Notes: generated by a model from the letters alone, not told the origin. 7,825 nucleotides of DNA from a bacterium (GCA_002701605.2 NZWF02000026.1:1-7825), one strand, 5' to 3'. Counted from the stretch's first letter, positions 1 through 6,326 are shown. Numbers and translations are program-made.

Positions 1-213
1 GCGAAAAAAGCAGTTGTTAAAAAAACTACAGCTAAGAAAAAGCCTGTAGCAAAAAAGAAAACTGCAGCTAAGAAAAAAACTGCAGCTAAGAAAAAGCCTG
101 TAGCAAAAAAGAAAACTACAGCTAAGAAAAAGACTGTAGCAAAAAAGAAAACTGCAGCTAAGAAAAAGCCTGTAGCAAAAAAGAAAGCTAAGTCAAAGAA
201 GAAAAAAAGTTAA
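1..213 (+). CDS. Lysine/alanine-rich repetitive C-terminal tail of a protein (5' partial)
   Basis: Frame 1 is open from the window edge to a TAA at 211-213 and gives 70 residues, of which more than half are Lys and most of the rest Ala, Thr, Val or Pro. The tail is built from a six-residue unit of the form [T/P][A/V/T]A-KKK repeated about nine times and ends in a short AKSKKKKS segment. Such tails occur in histone H1-like and AlgP-like bacterial proteins, and as basic extensions on HU-type and other nucleic-acid-binding proteins, where they bind DNA or RNA without folding. The globular part, if there is one, lies before the window, so the protein cannot be named. The gene converges on rho, with only 37 bp between the two stop codons. 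I am fairly sure it is coding: the frame is clean, the stop is followed by a hairpin, and synonymous codons vary between repeat copies. Confidence 0.75.
   Translation, partial: AKKAVVKKTTAKKKPVAKKKTAAKKKTAAKKKPVAKKKTTAKKKTVAKKKTAAKKKPVAKKKAKSKKKKS
25..186 (+). repeat. In-frame tandem repeat, 18-bp unit with 36-bp higher-order unit
   Basis: Codons 9-62 of the lysine-rich frame are an 18-bp tandem repeat encoding xxAKKK. Two codon versions alternate: GCA followed by AAA AAG AAA, and GCT followed by AAG AAA AAG. Together they form a 36-bp higher-order unit. The alternation is broken once, at codons 27-32 (79-96), where two GCT-type half units stand next to each other. This points to expansion by 36-bp steps plus one 18-bp step. 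Slippage or unequal crossing-over is the usual mechanism for such arrays, and copy number probably differs between strains. Confidence 0.8.
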
Positions 214-222
214 ATTTTCTTT

Positions 223-253
223 TAAGAGGTGTTAGTATGTCTGGCACCTCTTA
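223..253 (+). terminator. Hairpin at the convergent junction of the lysine-rich gene and rho
   Basis: TAAGAGGTG (223-231) pairs perfectly with CACCTCTTA (245-253). In plus-strand RNA the stem extends inward by two G-U and two Watson-Crick pairs to a 5-nt loop (TATGT, 236-240). On the minus strand the two G-U pairs become A-C mismatches, so the structure suits the plus-strand transcript better. It begins 9 nt after the lysine-rich gene's stop, and its right arm contains the rho stop codon. Neither side has the U-tract of a standard intrinsic terminator: GCCAGCATT follows on the plus strand and AAAGAAAAT on the minus strand. It may act as a 3'-end stabiliser or a weak terminator instead. Confidence 0.55.
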
Positions 254-1570
254 GCCAGCATTCATAGCATTTAAGAAATCTTTATTGCTTGTGCTACCTT
301 TTAGTTTATCAAGTAAAAATTCCATAGATTCATTAGGACTCATAGGGTTTAGTACTTTTCTTAATAGCCAAATCCTCGTTAAATCAGCTTGATCAATAAG
401 TAGTTCTTCTTTTCTAGTACCAGACTTTTGTAAATCTATTGCAGGGTATATTCTCTTTTCAGCTAATCTCCTATCTAAATAGATTTCCATGTTACCTGTA
501 CCTTTAAACTCTTCAAATATTACATCGTCCATCCTACTTCCAGTATCTATTAAGGCCGTAGCAATTATAGTTAGGCTTCCACCTTCTTCAGTATTTCTTG
601 CTGCACCAAAGAACCTTTTAGGCCTTTGCAGTGCATTAGCTTCCATACCTCCTGTCAAAACCCTTCCGCTTGCTGGTGTTACAGTATTACTCGCTCTTGC
701 TAATCTTGTTATACTATCAAGAAGTATTACAACATCTTTTCCATGTTCCACTAATCTTTTTGCTTTCTCTAAGACCATATCGGCAACTTGAACATGTCTT
801 TGAGGGGGCTCATCAAAAGTTGAACTTACAACTTCACCTTTTACAGATCTCTCCATATCAGTAACTTCCTCGGGTCTTTCATCAATAAGTAAAACGAAAA
901 GAGAGACATCTGGATTATTATCCGTAATTGATTTAGCAATCTTTTGAAGTAACACTGTTTTACCCGTTCGTGGTGGAGCCACCAAAAGAGCTCTTTGACC
1001 TTTACCTATAGGAACAAACATGTCTATTATTCGAGTTGAGTATTCTTGTCCATCACTTTCCATATCTATTCTTTCATTAGGATGAAGGGGCACCCTGTTT
1101 CCAAAACTTATTCGTTCTCTACAATAACCGGGATCTTCAAAATTAACTGATTCAATTTTTAATAGTGCTAAATTTTTCTCTCCTTCTCTCGGCAGTCTAA
1201 CATAACCCCCGATTGTATCACCAGACTTCAATAAGAAAGATCTAACCTGAGATTTTGAGACATAAATATCATCAGGGCCAGGAAGGTAGCTATATTTAGG
1301 AGACCTCATGAAACCATATCCTTCTTGAAGTATCTCTAGAACTCCTTCAGCATAAATTTCAACTTGTTTCTCTGATTGGGATTTTAAAATGGCATATATT
1401 TGTTCTTGCCTTGTCATTCTACCTGTATCTTCAATTTTTAAGTCTATCGCCATTTTTTGAAGATCAGCAGGTTTTATAGCTCTCAATTCATTTAAATTCA
1501 TTAGTGATAGATCTGATGCTTTAATCTCATTATTTTCTTTATTTTTAGAAGTGGATGATTTTTTTGACAT
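251..1570 (-). CDS. rho: Transcription termination factor Rho
   Basis: Encodes a 439-residue Rho, close to the usual length (E. coli 419). Rho is a hexameric, ring-shaped RNA-dependent ATPase that loads on untranslated C-rich RNA and releases RNA polymerase. Visible parts in order: a short Lys/Ser/Asn-rich start (1-20); an N-terminal helical Rho_N region (about 22-65); the cold-shock-like RNA-binding domain (about 70-145), including GYGFMRS and [10 protein letters not shown]; Walker A APPRTGKT (198-205); [12 protein letters not shown] with the likely catalytic Glu at 231; Walker B VVILLDS (280-286); the Q-loop around [10 protein letters not shown] (305-314); and the C-terminal SGTRKEELL block (383-391). 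No long insertion in the RNA-binding domain is seen. The ATG is supported by an AAGGA SD (1577-1581, minus strand) 6 nt upstream and by a strong promoter. ppx lies 150 bp upstream on the same strand, but the promoter suggests that rho is transcribed alone. Confidence 0.98.
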   Translation of the reverse strand: MSKKSSTSKNKENNEIKASDLSLMNLNELRAIKPADLQKMAIDLKIEDTGRMTRQEQIYAILKSQSEKQVEIYAEGVLEILQEGYGFMRSPKYSYLPGPDDIYVSKSQVRSFLLKSGDTIGGYVRLPREGEKNLALLKIESVNFEDPGYCRERISFGNRVPLHPNERIDMESDGQEYSTRIIDMFVPIGKGQRALLVAPPRTGKTVLLQKIAKSITDNNPDVSLFVLLIDERPEEVTDMERSVKGEVVSSTFDEPPQRHVQVADMVLEKAKRLVEHGKDVVILLDSITRLARASNTVTPASGRVLTGGMEANALQRPKRFFGAARNTEEGGSLTIIATALIDTGSRMDDVIFEEFKGTGNMEIYLDRRLAEKRIYPAIDLQKSGTRKEELLIDQADLTRIWLLRKVLNPMSPNESMEFLLDKLKGSTSNKDFLNAMNAG

Positions 1571-1626
1571 ATTTTATCCTTGGAAATAGACTTTGGAGTG
1601 TTATTAGATAATTAAATAACTATATA

Positions 1627-1655
1627 TATATAATTCTTATTTTGGTTATTGTCAA
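1627..1655 (-). promoter_or_regulatory. Sigma-70-type promoter of rho
   Basis: On the minus strand a perfect TTGACA (1655-1650) is followed after 17 bp by TATATA (1632-1627), which differs from TATAAT at two positions and lies in a (TA)6 run. Transcription would start near 1620, giving a leader of about 50 nt with an AAGGA ribosome binding site at its end. The predicted first nucleotides contain a small inverted repeat, GTTATT/AATAAC (1600-1620 on the plus strand). It could form a 5' hairpin, but a 6-bp stem this AT-rich would be weak. No leader peptide with an ATG start was found. Confidence 0.65.
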
Positions 1656-1681
1656 TTATTTATATAAATTTGACTAATTAT

Positions 1682-1704
1682 AAAATTAAAATTGTGTTAA
1701 TTTT
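1682..1704 (-). terminator. AT-only hairpin after ppx, possible weak terminator
   Basis: An 8-bp perfect inverted repeat, AAAATTAA/TTAATTTT, with a 7-nt loop starts 16 nt after the ppx stop codon on the minus strand. The 3' arm ends in four T residues. It contains no G-C pair and has no long T run after it, so it is weak as an intrinsic terminator. In a genome this AT-rich it could also be chance. The rest of the 1571-1720 gap holds the rho promoter and leader. Confidence 0.3.
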
Positions 1705-1720
1705 CTATATTGATCATTAT

Positions 1721-3181
1721 TCAGTATTTTAATGCTTCTTTTAGCAAATTATTTAACTTCACAGTTTGAAGCTCTTTTTTTTGCATTAAATCCTCAATGT
1801 TATCATTTAATTTATAAGACATTGATTTTTCATCAAAATAAATAAATTTTTTTTCTATTAGTTTTTTGGAACCCGAAGTTATTAAATATACAGTTTTTAA
1901 TAAATTTCCAATTAGCTCAGCATATACTTTCTCTCTTTTATCCATAACAATTAAGTACTCTTTTATCTGATTTCTATATTTTTTCACAGGATTATAACGA
2001 TTAAAAAGAGTATAAGATACAAATAATCTTTCCACAGTATTAATACCTATCCATGAAAACCTTGCAATTCTTAAAAAAGATTGAATAGACCTATATGGAG
2101 ATAATATTCTCCAATTGGCATCAGATAAATTACAAATCCCCTGAATTATTCTATCTTCGATTTTAATCTTTTTTGGGATTAATGATTTTAGAGTATGAAA
2201 AATTTCTGAGGAAATGGTATTTCTTGAATCAAGATCTGAGAAGAATTTAGTAGATTCTACAAAAGCATCACGTTTTTTATCCTTATTGGATAGTTTTGAA
2301 TAATTATATCCCTCTCTCAAACCATATGCAGAAAATACTAAGTTTGCATTTATATTGTCTTCCAAGATTTTCTGTAAAACCAAGATTGCTACCGGGATTG
2401 TTTGTTCTCTTTTTGATAGAGAAGAATATTTTTTTTTCCTTATTAATTTGAACTCATAATTAAGAAATTTTATAAATTTTGATCTTTCTATTTTCTTAAT
2501 CGTAAAACTATGTATAACTTCTATAGGATTATTTGATACTGATAAGTATTTTTTGCAAATATGTCTAAATGCGCCACCAATTAAATAAATATTTTTATTA
2601 TTTTTTAAGAAAAAATTATTTGAATCAAGTTTATCGTTCATATCCTTTTTTATATTTGGAATATTTAGCTCATTTTTTGGCGAATAATATCTTAAGGTTC
2701 CAATATTCAAACTTTTAACATTTTGAATTTTATCATATTTAATTTTTGCTAAATCTAAACTACCACCTCCTAGGTCCATACTTAGCCCATGGGGGAGATT
2801 TATAGTAGAGATTGTACTGTATCCAGACATAATTGCTTCTTCTAGAGGTTTTAATATTTTGATTTTTTTGCTAAATATTTTCTTTGCTTCTTTTAAAATA
2901 ATTTTTGAATTTTTGGCTTCTCTCATAGCTGCCGTACCGAGAATTTCAAACGATTTTACTTTATAGTCATTCAACAAGTCTTTAAAAATATTCAAAGATG
3001 AAAGTAGTTTTTTAATTTTATTTTCTGGAATTATTTTATCTTTATCTAATCCCCTACCAAGATCACAATAAAATCTCTTATTTAAAAAAATATTAGGGAA
3101 TCTGTAAGGAGGCGCATATATTACAAGTCTTACTGTATTTGACCCTATATCTATTAGGGCTTTAAGATTTTCGTTTTTCAT
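1721..3181 (-). CDS. ppx: Exopolyphosphatase / pppGpp phosphohydrolase family (Ppx/GppA)
   Basis: A 486-residue member of the Ppx/GppA family (E. coli Ppx 513, GppA 494). These enzymes remove terminal phosphate from polyphosphate, or convert pppGpp to ppGpp, in the cytoplasm. Motifs of the actin-like ATPase fold are visible: IDIGSNTVRL (10-19), LGRGL (41-45), GTAAMREA (82-89), PLEEA (112-116) with the probable catalytic Glu at 115, and MDLGGGS (135-141). The helical C-terminal part (about 310-486) matches the HD-like region, with NLSDANW, although its sequence is divergent and Lys/Ile rich. Two positions look unusual: the common SG before the catalytic Glu region is KP here, and the acidic residue after GGGS is Asp143 where E. 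coli Ppx has Glu150. The ATG has no SD. The gene is divergent from sixA-ppk across 37 bp, and this neighbourhood favours polyphosphate as the substrate over pppGpp. Confidence 0.88.
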   Translation of the reverse strand: MKNENLKALIDIGSNTVRLVIYAPPYRFPNIFLNKRFYCDLGRGLDKDKIIPENKIKKLLSSLNIFKDLLNDYKVKSFEILGTAAMREAKNSKIILKEAKKIFSKKIKILKPLEEAIMSGYSTISTINLPHGLSMDLGGGSLDLAKIKYDKIQNVKSLNIGTLRYYSPKNELNIPNIKKDMNDKLDSNNFFLKNNKNIYLIGGAFRHICKKYLSVSNNPIEVIHSFTIKKIERSKFIKFLNYEFKLIRKKKYSSLSKREQTIPVAILVLQKILEDNINANLVFSAYGLREGYNYSKLSNKDKKRDAFVESTKFFSDLDSRNTISSEIFHTLKSLIPKKIKIEDRIIQGICNLSDANWRILSPYRSIQSFLRIARFSWIGINTVERLFVSYTLFNRYNPVKKYRNQIKEYLIVMDKREKVYAELIGNLLKTVYLITSGSKKLIEKKFIYFDEKSMSYKLNDNIEDLMQKKELQTVKLNNLLKEALKY

Positions 3182-3218
3182 TTAATAAATATTACTCAAT
3201 GTTAATATAAAACAATCT
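3182..3218. promoter_or_regulatory. 37-bp divergent ppx/sixA promoter region
   Basis: Only 37 bp separate the two divergent ATG codons, and neither gene has an SD sequence. For ppx (minus strand) a TAATAT box (3194-3189) lies 7 nt before the ATG, with a weak TTGTTT (3215-3210) 15 bp further upstream. For sixA (plus strand) TAATAT (3203-3208) or TATAAA (3206-3211) lies 7-10 nt before the ATG, with no convincing -35. These spacings would place transcription starts at or next to the start codons, so both messages may be leaderless. The elements overlap, so the two promoters could compete. This rests on box spacing in very AT-rich DNA and is only suggestive. Confidence 0.4.
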
Positions 3219-3716
3219 ATGAAATTTTTAAATATAATCCGTCATGCAAAGGCAGAAAATAATTTTTTAAAAAATGATTTTACTAGAGAGCTAAATGAAA
3301 GAGGGCAGAACGACTCTAAATGTTTAAATGATTTTTTACTTAATTATTCTTTTAAAAAACATAAGATTATTTGCTCTCCTTCAGTTAGAACAGTACAAAC
3401 TTATGAAAACTTAAAAGTTTCACTAAATGAAAAAAGTCATATAATTTTTCAAGAAGATTTGTATCTTGCAAACTTAGAAGCAATATATGACTTAATTATA
3501 AAAGAAAAAAAATCCTCTATGATAACCCTAATTGGCCATAATCCTGGGCTGACTGATATTTTATACTTTTTTTTAAGAAATTTAGATATTCCTGAGCTCA
3601 AAACATCGTCCATAGCACAAATTTTTTTTAGTAATTCTAATGAAATAAGCAAAGGAAAAGGTTCTTTAAATTTCTTCGTAAAGTCCAAAAATAATAAAAT
3701 TTTTTTTATATCTTAA
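3219..3716 (+). CDS. sixA: SixA-type phosphohistidine phosphatase (histidine phosphatase superfamily)
   Basis: A 165-residue, single-domain histidine phosphatase, near the length of E. coli SixA (161). The phospho-accepting motif is IRHAKAE with His9. Also visible are FTRELNERG (21-29), the SPSVRTVQT block (53-61) with its conserved Arg, and LIGHNPG (104-110) with the second catalytic His107. The RHA form, in place of RHG, and the short length are typical of SixA. E. coli SixA dephosphorylates phosphohistidine proteins, with the nitrogen-related phosphotransfer protein NPr as its main known target. The true substrate here is unknown. The start has no SD; an ATG at 3199 is ruled out because it meets a stop after three codons. 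The gene lies 34 bp before ppk on the same strand and 37 bp from divergent ppx, which suggests a link to polyphosphate or phosphate metabolism. That link is inferred from position only. Confidence 0.85.
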   Translation: MKFLNIIRHAKAENNFLKNDFTRELNERGQNDSKCLNDFLLNYSFKKHKIICSPSVRTVQTYENLKVSLNEKSHIIFQEDLYLANLEAIYDLIIKEKKSSMITLIGHNPGLTDILYFFLRNLDIPELKTSSIAQIFFSNSNEISKGKGSLNFFVKSKNNKIFFIS

Positions 3717-3741
3717 CAATAATTTAACAATTTAATATTAT
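3713..3741 (+). promoter_or_regulatory. Candidate promoter of ppk, giving a leaderless GTG message
   Basis: TTAACA (3713-3718) and TATTAT (3736-3741) each match the sigma-70 consensus at five of six positions and are separated by exactly 17 bp. The -35 box covers the sixA stop codon. Transcription would begin at about 3748-3751, at or within three bases of the GTG start of ppk. The 34-bp sixA-ppk gap contains no SD sequence, in keeping with a leaderless start. Read-through from sixA remains possible. Confidence 0.5.
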
Positions 3742-3750
3742 TCTACCACT

Positions 3751-6252
3751 GTGAATAATTACACCAATAGAGAGCTATCATGGCTTTCCTTCAATGAAAG
3801 AGTTGTTGAGCTAGCAAAAGATAAGTCAATTCCATTTAATGAAAGATTTAACTATCTGTCAATTTCAGGGTCAAATTTAGATGAATTTTATATGGTCAGA
3901 GTTGCAGGTCTAAAACAATTATTAAAAAATAAAATAAATGAATTATCTATTGATTCACTAACACCTGGTGAACAATTAAATTTAATTTCGATTAAGTCGC
4001 AAGAGTTGGTTAAGTATCAAGAAAATGCTCTTTTAGATTTAACTGCAGAGCTTAATAATTATGGATATACAATTAACAATCTTAAAGATTTAGATTCTTC
4101 TGAAATTGTATGGCTCGAACGATATTTTGAAGATCAGATTTTACCAATAATTACCCCAACAACCATTGATGCTTCGCATCCAATACCATTTATTTTCAAT
4201 TTAGAGTTATTTTTGGTTTTCAAATTAAAATCTAAGAAAAATGAATTTTATTATTCTTTTATTAAAAAACCACAAGGACTCGAAAGATTTATATTAATTC
4301 CTAAAACTAAAAGACTAATTTCTTTTGAAAAATTGATATCGTATTATTCCAATGAAATTTATGATGGATTTAAAGTTATTGAATCTGGGGCATTTAGAAT
4401 TATTAGAGATAGTGATTTATCTTTCGAGGAAGAGGCTGAAGATTTATTAGTAAACTTTAATAAGCTTCTAAATAAAAGAAGAAAAGGAGATATTGTTAGA
4501 ATTGATGCACTGGCCGAAAATAGTAAGATTCTTGATAAGTATATTAAAGACCAAATGAATGCGAACAATGCTGAAATATTTAAGTTTGATAAAATATTGG
4601 GCTTTAACGAAATTGATGAGATTCAAAAACTAATAAGAATTAAAAGGAAATATAAAAAATTTAATCCAAGGCTGCCTGAGAGGGTTGATGAGTTTGATGG
4701 TGATTATTTTTCAGCAATTAGCTCAAAAGACTTTGTAATTCATCATCCATATGAAAGTTTCAATACGGTTGTTAAGTTTTTACTTCAAGCATCAAAAGAT
4801 AAAAATGTTATTTCAATAAAACAAACATTATATAGGACAAGCAATAATTCTCCTATTATCGCAGCTTTAATGCAAGCTGCATTTAATGGAAAATCAGTTA
4901 CTGCTTTGATTGAGTTAAAAGCAAGATTTGATGAAAAGAAAAATATTCAGTGGGCTAAGAATTTAGAAAAAGCCGGGGTACAAGTAGTATATGGATTACC
5001 AAATCTTAAAATACATGCAAAAATAAGTTTAGTTACAAGAAAAGAAGAAAAAAGAAATGTAACATATTGTCATTTTGGAACAGGTAATTATCATCCTATC
5101 ACGGCTCAGACATATACAGATTTGTCTCTTTTTACAAAAGATAAAAACCTTACTAATGATGCTGCAAAAGTATTTAGTTATATGACAAGCTATGTTAAGC
5201 CAAAACAACTTTCAAAGTTATCAGTTTCACCAGATGGTATCAGAAAAGAGTTCTATAGATTAATCGACATTGAAATACAAAATTCAAAAAAAGGTATTGC
5301 TTCGGGTATCTGGGCAAAATGTAATTCTTTAGTCGATAGTGGCATAATTAATAAATTATATGAAGCATCACAAGCTGGTGTTAATATCGTTTTAGTAGTT
5401 AGAGGAATTTGTTGTTTGCAACCAGGTATTAAAGGCCTTTCGGAAAACATAAAAGTGAAGTCAATTGTAGGAAGATTCTTAGAGCATTCAAGAATATATT
5501 GTTTTTCAAATGGACATAAACTACCTTCTCCAGGTGCAAAAGTTTTTATCTCATCAGCAGATTGGATGAAAAGAAATTTGGATAGAAGAATAGAAGTTTT
5601 AGTTCCAATTGAAAATAAAACAGTTCATAAACAAGTTCTAAATCAAATAATGGTTGCAAATATTTTGGATAATGAAAATTCTTGGTTGCTATGTAATGAT
5701 TCAAAGTATAGAAAGTTTTCAAAAATTAATGAAAACTTTTCATGTATGGATTATTTTATAAAAAACCCTAGTCTATCTGGCCGGGGTAAGAAGAAAGGAG
5801 TTAAAATGTCGAATTTAGAAAAAAATAAAAAATCAGTTTTGTTTGTATGTATTCATAATTCTGCTAGAAGCCAAATGGCTGAGGCTTTTTTAAAAACTTT
5901 ATCAAAAGATTTTTTTGTCAATAGTGCTGGAATTTCTCCTGGGAAATTAAATCCACTAGTAGTAAAAAGCATGATGGAAATAGGTATAGATATTTCAAAC
6001 AATAAGACAAAGTCGGTCGAATCTGTTTTGAAAAAGAAACAAAAATATGATTATTTCATTTTTGTTTGTAGTGAATCACAAGGGCAAGAGTGCCCTCATA
6101 TACCTTATAAAACTAAAAAAATTTATTGGGATATAAATGACCCATCAAAACTAAAAGGTTCAGATAATCAAATAATAAAAAAAATATCAGTAATTAGAGA
6201 TGAAATAAAAAATAAAATTTATGACTTTATATCAACTTATGAAACTTTATAG
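3751..6252 (+). CDS. ppk: Polyphosphate kinase 1 fused in frame to an arsenate reductase/LMW phosphatase module
   Basis: One 833-residue frame. Residues 1 to about 680 are a full PPK1 (E. coli 688), which reversibly makes polyphosphate from ATP. Aligning by eye to E. coli: ELSWLSFNER (8-17); ATP-site Asn42 (Asn45); metal-binding Arg362 and Arg392 (375, 405); the autophosphorylated His422 in KIHAK (435); and His579 in FLEHSRI (592). The His-His spacing is 157 in both proteins. The PPK ends in NPSLSGRG (672-679), a normal PPK1 C-terminus. After a 15-20 residue basic linker a complete ArsC-like domain follows (about 694-830), with Cys700-x5-Arg706 and Cys773/Cys781. The start is GTG: an in-frame TAA lies at 3733, and the next Met (48) is inside the conserved core. 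There is no SD; see the promoter at 3713-3741. An internal ribosome site at the junction may also give a separate ArsC product. PPK identity is certain; the fusion is as read. Confidence 0.93.
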   Translation: MNNYTNRELSWLSFNERVVELAKDKSIPFNERFNYLSISGSNLDEFYMVRVAGLKQLLKNKINELSIDSLTPGEQLNLISIKSQELVKYQENALLDLTAELNNYGYTINNLKDLDSSEIVWLERYFEDQILPIITPTTIDASHPIPFIFNLELFLVFKLKSKKNEFYYSFIKKPQGLERFILIPKTKRLISFEKLISYYSNEIYDGFKVIESGAFRIIRDSDLSFEEEAEDLLVNFNKLLNKRRKGDIVRIDALAENSKILDKYIKDQMNANNAEIFKFDKILGFNEIDEIQKLIRIKRKYKKFNPRLPERVDEFDGDYFSAISSKDFVIHHPYESFNTVVKFLLQASKDKNVISIKQTLYRTSNNSPIIAALMQAAFNGKSVTALIELKARFDEKKNIQWAKNLEKAGVQVVYGLPNLKIHAKISLVTRKEEKRNVTYCHFGTGNYHPITAQTYTDLSLFTKDKNLTNDAAKVFSYMTSYVKPKQLSKLSVSPDGIRKEFYRLIDIEIQNSKKGIASGIWAKCNSLVDSGIINKLYEASQAGVNIVLVVRGICCLQPGIKGLSENIKVKSIVGRFLEHSRIYCFSNGHKLPSPGAKVFISSADWMKRNLDRRIEVLVPIENKTVHKQVLNQIMVANILDNENSWLLCNDSKYRKFSKINENFSCMDYFIKNPSLSGRGKKKGVKMSNLEKNKKSVLFVCIHNSARSQMAEAFLKTLSKDFFVNSAGISPGKLNPLVVKSMMEIGIDISNNKTKSVESVLKKKQKYDYFIFVCSESQGQECPHIPYKTKKIYWDINDPSKLKGSDNQIIKKISVIRDEIKNKIYDFISTYETL
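5794..5808 (+). promoter_or_regulatory. Internal Shine-Dalgarno and ATG at the PPK-ArsC junction
   Basis: AAAGGAG (5794-5800) is followed after 5 nt by an in-frame ATG at 5806, codon 686 of the long frame. This is as good as the yebC ribosome site and better than anything before ppx, sixA or ppk. It sits exactly between the end of the PPK1 domain and the start of the ArsC-like domain, where a separate gene would begin. The purine-rich run also encodes linker residues (KKKG), so chance in a lysine-rich linker must be considered. Confidence 0.6.
5806..6252 (+). CDS. ArsC-like arsenate reductase / LMW protein phosphatase, possible independent product of the ppk frame
   Basis: Read from the internal ATG, this gives 148 residues, the normal size of a free thioredoxin-type ArsC (about 130-150). 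The phosphatase loop is CIHNSARSQMAEA, with the nucleophile Cys and Arg seven positions apart inclusive. The HNSAR form is typical of arsenate reductases, while true LMW tyrosine phosphatases usually have GNICRS. The later CSESQGQEC segment supplies the two redox cysteines, eight residues apart, and is followed by a W-x3-DP motif and a VRDEI helix, as in ArsC. These enzymes reduce arsenate to arsenite using a disulfide relay to thioredoxin or glutaredoxin. No arsR, arsB or acr3 gene is in view, so arsenate resistance is not supported by context. The same bases are the C-terminal part of the 3751-6252 frame, so this is an alternative reading and not an extra locus. Confidence 0.5.
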   Translation: MSNLEKNKKSVLFVCIHNSARSQMAEAFLKTLSKDFFVNSAGISPGKLNPLVVKSMMEIGIDISNNKTKSVESVLKKKQKYDYFIFVCSESQGQECPHIPYKTKKIYWDINDPSKLKGSDNQIIKKISVIRDEIKNKIYDFISTYETL

Positions 6253-6290
6253 CTTAATACTTAACAATACTCTTTAATTTATAAAATATT

Positions 6291-6318
6291 ATTAATTTTT
6301 TTATATAAAATAATTAAT
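6291..6318 (+). repeat. AT-only imperfect palindrome between ppk and yebC
   Basis: The arms 6291-6303 (ATTAATTTTTTTA) and 6306-6318 are complementary at 12 of 13 positions around a TA centre. It lies 38 nt after the ppk-arsC stop and just before the yebC promoter box. It could be a weak bidirectional terminator or an AT-rich protein-binding site, but it has no G-C pair and is followed by A residues. The remainder of the 105-bp gap shows nothing else apart from the yebC promoter and ribosome site. Confidence 0.3.
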
Positions 6319-6326
6319 AAAAACGA

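Noticed and set aside
25..186. Regular repeats that might suggest a CRISPR array
   Set aside because: The repeats are directly tandem with no spacers and keep an open reading frame encoding a Lys-Ala tail.
489..864. Open frames on the plus strand opposite rho
   Set aside because: They lie antisense to the highly conserved Rho ATPase core, have no recognisable motif or ribosome site, and arise from the codon pattern of rho.
1621..1632. (TA)6 run as a microsatellite or origin-like AT element
   Set aside because: It is short for this AT-rich background and is better explained as part of the rho -10 region; no DnaA boxes were seen nearby.
3449..3688. Open frame on the minus strand opposite sixA
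   Set aside because: It covers the conserved GHNPG part of sixA in antisense and has no family features of its own.
5806..6252. Arsenic resistance operon
   Set aside because: Only the reductase-like module is present; no regulator, arsenite exporter or methyltransferase gene is in the window.
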